Shown here: piece by piece, positions 55,820 through 64,000 of the stretch
Numbering within the stretch: position 1 is the stretch's first letter
Layout of the letters: every line of letters begins with the position of its first letter
Source: Simmondsia chinensis
Lineage: Eukaryota; Streptophyta; Magnoliopsida; Caryophyllales; Simmondsiaceae
DNA: 64,000 nt
Direction: 5' to 3'
Assembly (NCBI GenBank): GCA_018398585.1
Contig: JAGTTD010000018.1
Location: 13,833,501-13,897,500, forward strand
The notes under the pieces: generated by a model
Seen by the model: only the letters and a program-made list of their open reading frames with translations
What the model was told of the DNA's origin: nothing
Database searches by the model: none
Made by a program: the position numbers and the translations under genes

Positions 55820-56480
55820 GATAGCTCAATATGAAAGACATAGGAGAAGCCAACGTTACTCTTAGGATTAAGCTTCTGCGAGGTCGTAAGAGTAGGATGT
55901 TGAGTTTTTCTCTGGCCACTTATATTGACAAAATATTGTCAAGGTATTGCATGGAGGACTCTAAGAAATGTTTTTTTACCTTTCAGGCATGGAGTCCCTT
56001 TTTCTATTTAGAGCAGTGTTCTATAGCACCTCAAAAGGAGGAACAATTGAGGAATATTTCATATGTTTTGGCAGTGGGAACCTCATGTATGCCATGCTAT
56101 GCACGAGACCAGATACTTTCTATGCTGTGGTATAGTAAGTAGGTGTCAGTCTAACTCAGATCCGATGCACTAGGTGACAATAAAGCGTTTTCTCGAGTAC
56201 TTAAGAAGGACCAGAGATTATATGCTGATCTTTCAAAGTGACAAGCTGGTTCCAGTTGGATATATTGTTTTAAGACTTCCAGTCAAATATATATGCCAGA
56301 CGTTCAACGTCCGGGCATGACTTTACCCTTGGAGTAGGAGCCAATAGTGAGAGGAATGTCAAGCAGTATTGTATTACTAACTTCACCATAGAAGCTAAAT
56401 ATGTTATAACTTCAGAAGCTGCATAGAGGGCATGTTGGTTCAGATAGAATAATTGACCTAGTAGACTTTTGGATCATACA
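55820..56480 (+). pseudogene. H RT end and RNase H
   Basis: MKDIGEANVTLRIKLLRGRKSRML and ATYIDKILSRYCMEDSKK, then shifted frames matching copia AVGSLMYAMLCTRPD (about 56070-56110), EYLRRTRDYML (56195-56230) and SDKLVPVGY. The RNase H end is VKQYCI and AKYVI.SEAA (56355-56430). Followed by the 3' LTR at 56536. Confidence 0.8.
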
Positions 56481-56535
56481 CAAAAGAGATGGGTATAAAG
56501 CTTGTCATAAATTGGATTTAGGACAAATCGGAGAT

Positions 56536-58602
56536 TGTTAGGAATAGCGTCCTAAAATCTAGGTTTATTATGTTGATATTATTTTATTAAGAATAAAATT
56601 GAAGTATCAGTCGTTTTCTTGTTAAATTTGTATAGGCGAGCATTTATACTGCATGTGATTTTCCTTTTAGAAACACCCATGAGATGGATGAAGTCCTCAA
56701 AATACAATTTACATATTTGTGCTAAGTGATTTATGAGATTAACCTACAGATAGACTTGGAACAAATGGTATGGATTGTTATTTGAAAGACTCGTAGTCGA
56801 AGACAAGTTTGGACCACTTGTATGCTAAGACTATAACGTACCACTTTAGATGACTTGTCTTGGTCATGTGCATGGTGATCTAAAAGTGTTATGTTAGTGT
56901 GTTTAATAAGATTGACACGTTGAGTTGGACCATGTGAGTTGCTTGTTTCTAGACTACTACCGAAGATGAGATATTCATGTTGTACTGCTTGAACGACAAC
57001 TCTAAATCCTAAGAGTATTCTAGACTTGTGCATGGAGTGTTAGTTACTTTGGTGTACTATAAGTAAGGTCTAAACACATGATTGAATTCGTACAATGGGT
57101 AGCGGTGTGAAGTATAGCAAGGATTAGGTATTCAATAAGGAATATACAGTCTTTTATGAGATACAGATGTCCCCATAGTTGATTCGCAAGTATTTGAATA
57201 GTTTGAAAACTTTGGTCAAAGTATTCCAAGTGTTTGACATTTGGAATTTATACTGTGAATATATTCAAGTATAAATGAATTATTCAGTGAAGGGTGAGTC
57301 GGTAACTAATAGAGAAGCTGTGAGAAAGATAATGGCAGTAGTTGTACTTATTCTTCGTAGTGGACATTTAGTGGAGGAGTTGTTGACATCAATGCAGTCT
57401 ATTAGGGAGACAACGAATAAATAGTTCAAGTTTGGAGTGCAGTGAAATTTATTTAGTGGAATTAAGTCTCATTAAATGGTAATTAAATTATTTCATGAGA
57501 TGATTGATTTAACCCATTTGAAGCTAGATTTAAATTGTCCCTAAGGTCCCTACACAAGCCTCTGTATTTATTGCCATCGAAAAAATATTAAAAAATTCAT
57601 GAGATGAATTATTTATCCATGAGATGGGTAAATTAATTTTGCTAAACATTAGTCATGAGATGAATAAAAATTAAAAATTATAAAATAATTTTTTGAAAAT
57701 TAAAATTCATAAGATGAATTTTTACATGCGGAAAACAAAGCACAAAAAAAATTTCAAAAATCGCTTTTGTATAGTCCAATCCACGCGTTTTGAATCGGAC
57801 CAGCTAGCATGGGACACGTGTTGCACGCTGGGAGTCCTGTGTGGCTATCCGTGTATACATCCGTTGGCGAATAGCAAGCTGCCACGTGTCGCATACTTTG
57901 AGTTTAAAAGATGCGGTATTTTCCCTGAGATCAAAACAATGCATTTTGGCTTGATTTATGGATAAAACGATGCGTTTAGTTTATAACTGCGAGTCCCACA
58001 TCGAATTAATTAGATTTTTTGGTTCCGGTATACTACTATAAATAGAGGTATCTATTCCAAAGGTTTGGCATTCAATTGAAACAAATTATTTTAGGATTTC
58101 TGGAATTGTTTCAGAAACCTAATTGGAGAGAAAATTTTTCGTTAAAATTTTTCTTTCCTAGTTTAATATTTTTCGGAGCCCACCCTCCGTGCAATTCGAG
58201 GTCATTGCATAGAAGATCCCGGGGTCTCGATTTTTGGTATTCTTTTGAAGATTATTATTTCTTTCTGGTTTTCTTATGTTGGAGCAATTCCAGGTACGTT
58301 TTCTTTCCTTCAATTTTTTTTTCGCTTTTTTATTTATTTACAGTATTCTTTATTAAGCCTGTTTCAGTTTATGTATTGTTATGAATGTATTAGAGTAAAA
58401 GGCCTGTAGATCAAAATTAAGAATTTAGATATGTAGATTTAAATTATGAATTTAAATCTGTAAATTTAAAATATGAATTTAAATCTGTAAATTTAAAATT
58501 AGAAATTTTAAATCAACCCTATGTTTAGAATTATGAATTCTAAACCCATTTCGCTGCGTAAACTTTATAAAATTAGGGAGAATTTTAAAATTCATCCCAA
58601 TA
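56536..58602 (+). repeat. H 3' LTR (2067 bp)
   Basis: Starts TGTTAGGAATAGCG, ends CATCCCAATA (terminal CA mutated to TA). Keeps a TATA box CTATAAATAG at about 58032-58041 that is deleted in the 5' LTR. Confidence 0.85.
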
Positions 58603-58811
58603 ACTGGTATTAGAACAAAGGGATTTATAGAGATAACCCTATTCCTGGGAGCTTTCACACGTGAGGTGTCACGAAGCGTGACTCTTCCAACGGGGGCTTA
58701 GGTAGAGAGAAGAGTCTTCTACTCTAAGTGCTCTAATAGGTGTCTTTTGTTGTAACCATAGTTGAGAACTGTGAATCTAACAATAGGCATCAGAGTTATA
58801 TTTTCCCAACA
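58603..58811 (+). other. extra primer-site copy and unplaced sequence right of H LTR
   Basis: CTGGTATTAGAACAAAGGGATTTAT...GAGATA repeats the start of H's leader (52977-53007), so a second H internal region once began here. From 58636 to 58811 the sequence is unplaced. It contains AATCTAACAATAGGCATCAGAG, itself like an LTR end plus iMet primer site, and ends TTTCCCAACA. Confidence 0.55.
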
Positions 58812-59279
58812 AAGACAATTCCTTTTCATTTAATATATGTCCATGGTGCAATACTGCCTATGAAGGTAACAGTTCAATCTATTAGATTAGCTCATCAAGG
58901 GAAATTCTCCAAACTTGAGTATGAGCAGTCTATGATAGATGACCTCACCAATCTAGACCAAGTAAGGCTTGATGCTTTGCCCAAGTTGGAAAATCAAAAG
59001 AAAAGAGTTGCCAAAGCCTACAACAAAAGGGTCAAACCTAGGTCTTTTGGTTTGGGGGATTTTGTCTGGAAGGTGATCTTGCTTATCGGCCAAAAAGACC
59101 ATGTCTTTGGTAAATGGTCTCCAAATTGGGAAGACCCATTTCGTGTCAACAAAGTATTTAGGGGAAATGCTTATTTACTTCAAGGCTTAGATAGGAGAAC
59201 TCATCCAAGGTCCATCAATGGAAAGTTCCCAAAGAAATATGTGCCATCCATCTGGGATTCTAACCAAAAAAGTCCTTAA
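58812..59279 (+). pseudogene. T integrase, C-terminal part
   Basis: Resumes the Tat integrase: PFHLIYVHGAILPMKVTVQS, LDQVRLDALPKLENQKKRVA, KAYNKRVKPRSFGLGDFVWK and FGKWSPNWEDPFRVNKVFRG...YLLQGL...SINGKFPKKY. It matches the usual C-terminal part of Tat integrases and is open for about 150 codons, ending at a TAA at 59277-59279. It has no chromodomain, as expected for Tat. Confidence 0.9.
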
Positions 59280-59539
59280 GTAACATTTACAGAGTTATGG
59301 GCTCTGTTCCAATAACATGCCTGGAAGATCAATCACAAGTTTCCTAGAAAAAAAAAATAAAGGACAAAGGAACCATCAAACAAAAAGACATATTGAATAA
59401 ATGCGTATTTCATTATTTCTAAGAGAATACATGGCTTACACACACTGGTATAACAAATAAGTAATTTGTATAACCAAAATCTCTTTTACAAGGACTAAAA
59501 ATTCAAAAGAGACGAGCCCTAATTCTCACTATGGACTCT
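59280..59539. other. spacer between T integrase and antisense frame
   Basis: AT-rich; the two opposing coding regions converge here. No terminator or gene seen. Confidence 0.5.
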
Positions 59540-61311
59540 TTTATTGAGACTAGACAGATGGTTGCATCATGCAACTCATGCTCTAAAGTAAGAGCTTCCT
59601 CTTGAATGGCTTCACTGCTTCTCTAAGCCTCCACAACAGCTTCCTCGAGTCTTCTAACCTCTAAAGCTTGAGAGACATGTTGTTTCCTCAGGGAGAGTAG
59701 CTTTTGATTAAGTTGGCATAGCCTCTCCTTCAAGCGGTGGATTTCATCCTCTAAGCCTAGGAGCCTCTGAGGTTGATGGGCTTTAACCCCTCTTGCTGCT
59801 TGAAGCTCTTCAAATAAAAGCTATAACCTCCAAGGCCAGCTGAACAACCTAGATTCCTGATGGCATCCTGACAGTGCCATTTCCTCTGAAAGAGGCCTGG
59901 AACCTCTTGATTGATCTTCAGGAGCATCCTTTTTAGGGTTTTGAGTTCCCTATTAATATAAGGAGCTACCTTTGGATCCTCCTTCAAGGATCTCACCAAG
60001 GACATGGCTTCTTTGAGTATGGCACCCTCACCCAAGGTTAAAATAGGGAGGTGCAAAATTTCCCTCAGTCGTTAGAGTTTGGGAGATTCCTAGTCAAGTT
60101 GTTGGAAGGCAGGCCTTCCACTTGCTCCGAACCTATGTAATGGGAAAATATTTCTCCCATCTTTGGAGAAGGAATGGCTCCAGGGGGGAGTAATCTAAAA
60201 AGGAAAGAATGAACAATATCAACCAAAGTTTTGATTTTTGAAAAAAACTAAGGTTAAAAGAGATGCCTGTACCTCCGTGGCCTCGGTCTGGGGTAAGGAA
60301 GGTGTTGCTGCTGGTGGGGTTTCCATAGGGATTTCTGGTGAGACCTCTATCATCGAAGTTTCAGTAGAACCCTTAGCTAATGGGACTGCTGATGGCTCCT
60401 CAGCCGCTGCTATAACTCCCTCGAGAGGAGTTCTAAAAAACAACACTTTCATGTTAGGACCAACATATAGTTCAAGACATCAAAGATGCAAAGGTCAAAC
60501 AAGTCTATACCTTCATAGGGTTCTTCCATAAAGACTGGCGTGCCTGGAAGAAGGAATGGAGCCTGAACAAGGCCTTGAAACAAAGTGGCTGGAAGAGTCA
60601 CTTCTTCGGAAAGAAGACTAAAGATTAGCTCTGTTGCAGAGGTCGCCCCATCTCCCACGTCTCCGGCACTTGAGCTTATTGACTTAATGTCTTGAGGGGG
60701 CTCCAAGACAACCTCTTGAGATGGAGAATCTGAATGTAAGGAGCAGGCTCTTCCTCTTGCCAGTAATGGCCATGTTAGAAGCTGCTTGACTAAAGAAAAT
60801 GTAAATACCAATTAAGAAATACCAATACCGCTGCTATAGGAAGCCTAGTTCTGTTTTTCCTTCACACTAATTGTGAGATGGGTATTTTATTTTCTTCTTC
60901 TTCTCCTTCTATTACTAAACGAAGTGCTGGAGGAGCATCATCTTTCTTTCTCTTTCTAGAGCCCTCAGCTCTAAGGGTTGATGAGGAACCACCTGGGGCG
61001 ATTCCTCAAGAAGCATTTGAGTGAAGCTTCTTATCCTGGCACCTTTTGGGGGTCACTGGAAAACTGCTTTGGAGATAAAAATATAAGGGTCAGACCTTAT
61101 GACAACTACTAGCAAATTAAAGTAATAAGAAGTGGGGAAACTACCTGACTGCGCTTTCTACAAGGTAGGCTGGGAAGAGCTATTTGGCTTCTCTTAGAAC
61201 TAGGACCTGCAATCTCAAGAGGAAGCATAAAATGCTGCCTTGCGCCTCTGGCCTCCAAGGAGGACCAATAGCATTAGCACCAAGCCGAAAAACGTGGCGC
61301 AGCACATGGGG
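59540..61311 (-). pseudogene. antisense extra frame of T, C-terminal part
   Basis: Minus-strand pieces in order: acidic and KRK-rich frames at 60930-61060, then SISSSAGDVGDG and EEPYEGIDLFDLCIF (60500-60680), a Pro/Thr/Glu-rich stretch (SPEIPMETPPAATPSLPQTE, 60290-60360), and a helical part. The helical part has LPILTLGEGAILKEAMSLVR and RELKTLKRMLLKINQEV (59900-60056), then CLSSFRG-like residues to 59560. It lies downstream of the PMD segment at 62712-63977 and is separated from it only by the inverted LTR fragment. A low-complexity linker plus coiled coil after the PMD is common in such plant proteins. Confidence 0.55.
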
Positions 61312-62711
61312 TATGTTTGCTCTATTTTGTTTCAAGTGTTATATATGGTAGCCGTAGATTTGTGAAAACAAAACAAACGCGTAATAGGGGATCTTTCTCG
61401 ACTAGGGTTGAGCCTAAAGACGAAATGCACATCTTTGACCTCACTACCATTTTTGAGAAAAAGGGTTGTGATACGTTTGTGTATTCGACTTCGGTTATAC
61501 CATGAGTTTTACTTACGCTTCAATTAAAAAGACATTTATATTTTTGTGGATTTTTTAGAATTTTTTTATTGATAGAAAATTAAAGGATATAAATCTAACT
61601 CAAATGGCAGTTATAGTGATGAAACAGGGCCCACAGACATCTTTCCTCATACACTTAAAAGTCAGGAACTGGGGTGGAGACAAACAAAGAGCTCAGTAGT
61701 CCACTTATAGGCCTGAATCAATCATTTTCTTAAGCCTGGCACCCTTGACTTATAATAACTCGAATGAGTTTGGGTTTGACAAGATTAATGTGGAGCAAAC
61801 CGTATTCAGAACATTGGACTAAGACCAAGGCAATCAAGGGACAAAGCCTTGGCCGTCAAAGCCCTAATCAATGAGGCGAACCTAAGTTCACCTGACATAT
61901 TAAGCAGTGATCGTAGTGCTAAGACCAAAACAATCAAGGGACTATTTAATACCAACACAATCAAGGGACTAAGCCTTGGCCGTCAAAGCCTTAAACTAAA
62001 GCCTCAATTCTTAACTTGGCGAATTTTGGGATCAGATTAAAATCGGAGAGTCATACCTGAAGCTCGAAGACTGTATTACAAAAGGAAGTAAGTACAACAG
62101 TTAATCTACGTTATGCTATTGCCAAGGAAAAAGCACAAGGGTGCTGCAAAAAGGACGAAAAACTTGTCAAAGTTTTGTATGAGAGTGTGTACTACTTTGG
62201 ACTAACGCAAAGTCCTTTTATTTATTGGAAAGTAAAACCAACGACTGCTCTTATTTTTATGGCAACTCCACCCACTTCTGATCACTAAGCTGCTCTCTTG
62301 TGCGCGATTATCCTCAAAGTGCCTTAAGCTGTGGAGGGAAGTCCTTGATGACCATGTATGTAAATTCTGGTAAAAATCCCATCCAGAAGCTCCACTACTT
62401 CTTGAATTATGCTTGAGGCCCAAGCAGCTGAAATTACACTCCAAGTAATTACCTCGAGCCTGGAAACCACCCTTTTTGCAGCCTTATTGGTATCTCCTCG
62501 AGCTCGAGCTCATATCACCCTTTAATCAACTCAAGTCTCAAGTGGCTATTACCTTTAGCAAAGGCATAGATCTTCGAGTACTGGGCTTGAGATGTCGTCA
62601 TCATAATATCCAAAGGTAAGACTCTCTTCAAGGATGACCTTACGTGATGTCCACATGGCATTTTGTCTAAAATGGCATTGTCCCAGCCTTAGCTGAATTA
62701 GGGTGTTAACA
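61312..62711 (-). mobile_element. inverted LTR plus leader of the T family, inside antisense frame
   Basis: Homologous, in reverse, to 42140-43526: LTR 62711 down to 61503 (TGTTAACACCC...AAAACTCA), then TGGTATAACCGAAG and a ~190-bp leader ending near 61312. No gag follows; instead the antisense frame resumes. Hence a truncated element or recombination scar, not a clean solo LTR. CACCC before it and ACCCC after it on the minus strand might be a worn duplication. Confidence 0.7.
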
Positions 62712-63977
62712 GGGTGAACCTACCAGCCATAAGGTACCCATAAAGGGACCTAATTTCCTAATTTAGAGCTCAAAGCTCTAGGAGCTGAGCAAGCTGAAGT
62801 GAGGACCTCCTAGCCCACCAGAAGTTCTTGGTTCTTAGGTTCGCAAAAAGGACATCCTAGACCATACCATACTTCCTGGCAAACAACTCAGCCCTATAGG
62901 TTTCCACACCAGGATGAGTTTGGTCATAAAAGAACAAATCTTAGGGGCACAAGATTACTTGCTAAATTTGGAAATTGATGTCTGCTGAGACATCATTGTG
63001 GAGGTCTAGTTTCTTGGACCATTCAAGACCCAGGTTCCTTCTCTTGAAAGAAGTCCATTGGGGTCCCCGCCTCTCTCAAGGGTACAATAGAGCCTCAACG
63101 CATTGGTCAAATGACCATCCTAGAGAGAGCTGAACTTCACAGTGAGTAAAGCGCTCACCAAAACAAGAAACCCCCTCTCCTGTGGGAGTGTAGGGGCCTT
63201 TGGGGCATAACTTAGGAAAATAGGTTTAGGCCCATAATTGGACCAGCTATAAGAGACCACCTACATGAGCACCATAGTTTTCGGCTATAATGTCTCTGAG
63301 ACAGCCATACACTTGAGCCAAAAACAATGGACCCAAGGATAAAGGGCTATTACTGAAAGCAAGATTGATGGCCATGGTCTTGAGGAACTTAAGACTAAGT
63401 TAGAAGAGTTGGGAAAGAAAACTTTGTTTAACTAAAACAAATAGAAGCTTACCTCCTCTTCTCTGGAACCTTGCCCAAAGTCATGAGCTTTTGTTACAAA
63501 CTTTTTGACAAAAGACTCATAACCTCTAGGCAAGTCAATAACGCAGAAGGAGGAGGCAAAGGCTTCAATCTCTGAACAGACGAAAGATTCAAGGGGCAAC
63601 TCTTCTCCCCAAGGTGAATGACCTGTTAGGGCCGCTATCCACAAGGTGATTCCTAAGAAACCCTTAGGGAGGACAAAAGCATTATAATAGGTGCTCCAAC
63701 AGTAGGTTAATGCTTTTACAATAGGAAAATTATACCTGAGGGCAATAGTGGAGAGTCTAATGGCTTCATAGATACAAAGTTGCTTCCATTTATTGCCATT
63801 TGTCAGCCCATCTACTCATTTAGGGCATCGCTTGGTCAAGAATGTCCACAATTTGAAGGGCATCGCTTCTTTACAAATGCATCTTCCTCCCCAGGAAAAG
63901 CCAGAAGTTGCTACACGAAGAAGAGGAAATTCATCAGTATCTGGGAACAATCCATCAAGACTTGGGATGTCGAGTGA
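62712..63977 (-). pseudogene. plant mobile domain (PMD) frame, antisense to T, runs off the edge
   Basis: Minus-strand translation gives IRLSTIALRYNFPIVKALTY, CWSTYYNAFVLPKGFLGITL and WIAALTGHSPWGEELPLESF. Later come AINLAFSNSPLSLGPLFLAQ, VYGCLRDIIAENYGAHVGGL and YFPKLCPKGPYTP, then DLFFYDQTHPGVETYRAELF and ARKYGMV. This order (FxLPxG..ITL.D.A.LTG.P, then ALxLA...LAP..LA.LYR.L.D) is that of the plant mobile domain / aminotransferase-like family. An open 70-codon run is at 63432-63644; TAG and TAA stops break the rest. The family's role is unclear; some members act in silencing and many are carried by transposons. Confidence 0.75.
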
Positions 63978-64000
63978 TGGAGTGAAGATTAGCCCTAAGG

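Larger units (their letters stand above)
51133..58811 (+). mobile_element. H: Ty1/copia element inserted in T integrase
   Basis: 5' LTR 51133-52975 and 3' LTR 56536-58602, both starting TGTTAGGAATA. The left LTR is followed by primer site TGGTATTAGAGC (tRNA-iMet, one mismatch). The internal region has gag knuckle, protease, integrase, partial RT and RNase H in copia order. T integrase resumes at about 58812. The right LTR is also followed by a primer-site copy and then ~175 bp of unplaced sequence, so the right edge is uncertain, and I find no clean 5-bp duplication. Confidence 0.8.
42140..63977 (+). mobile_element. T: Tat-lineage Ty3/gypsy element, runs past the window
   Basis: 5' LTR 42140-43333, then leader, gag, protease, RT, RNase H, a second archaeal-type RNase H, and integrase split by element H. 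Downstream, on the opposite strand, is a plant mobile domain frame. The double RNase H is the hallmark of the Tat lineage (Tat/Ogre/Retand), and antisense extra frames between integrase and 3' LTR are known there. No 3' LTR in plus orientation is reached before the window ends. All frames carry stops. Confidence 0.8.

Noticed and set aside
58740..58830. Clean 5-bp duplication for H (GGGAA at 51128-51132)
   Set aside because: The right side reads AAGAC after CCCAACA, so GGGAA is not repeated there; duplication not claimed.

Overview
This window looks like repeat-rich nuclear DNA of a flowering plant. I recognise no intact host gene, and almost everything I can interpret is LTR retrotransposon or SINE sequence. 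The plant assignment rests on four things: Ty3/gypsy chromovirus, Tat and Athila lineages and Ty1/copia elements; primer-binding sites matching plant tRNA-iMet and tRNA-Asp; a plant mobile domain (PMD) reading frame; and tRNA-derived SINEs of the Au/TS kind. The species cannot be told from the sequence. All element coding regions are broken by stops and frameshifts.

Layout. (1) 680-19078 is a four-level nest: a minus-strand Ty1/copia element (called E0) holds a SINE with a 15-bp target-site duplication (TSD). The SINE is split by a minus-strand Ty3/gypsy chromodomain element (E1, 5281-17052, TSD GAGGA), which is split by a related plus-strand element (E2, 8692-14479, identical-length 415-bp LTRs, TSD TCTGC). 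(2) 19503-33219 is bounded by a second minus-strand element (E4, TSD CATTC, tRNA-iMet PBS). Its interior is replaced by a tandem Athila-like non-autonomous element pair (19901-27013), a 1.8-kb block of assorted minisatellites (27276-29095) and part of a minus-strand LTR with a Tat-like PBS. (3) 33220-35776 is older sequence with broken coiled-coil frames and a solo LTR (34577-35287). (4) 35777-42045 is a third chromodomain gypsy element (E3) carrying a 576-bp terminal-inverted-repeat insertion very rich in GAGCTCGA-type words. (5) From 42140 to the right edge is a large Tat-lineage element (T) with gag, protease, RT, two RNase H domains and integrase. Its integrase is split by a copia element (H, about 51133-58811). 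Downstream it carries an antisense PMD frame that is itself interrupted by an inverted 1.4-kb LTR plus 5' leader of the same family.

The coding parts work together only as retrotransposon gag-pol remnants (capsid, protease, RT/RNase H, integrase). The most notable points are the Tat element with dual RNase H and antisense PMD frame, the two 'LTR shared by two internals' structures (Athila-like and H), the GAGCTCGA-rich insertion, the minisatellite block, and an unidentified reading frame that becomes continuous only when element E4 is removed on paper.
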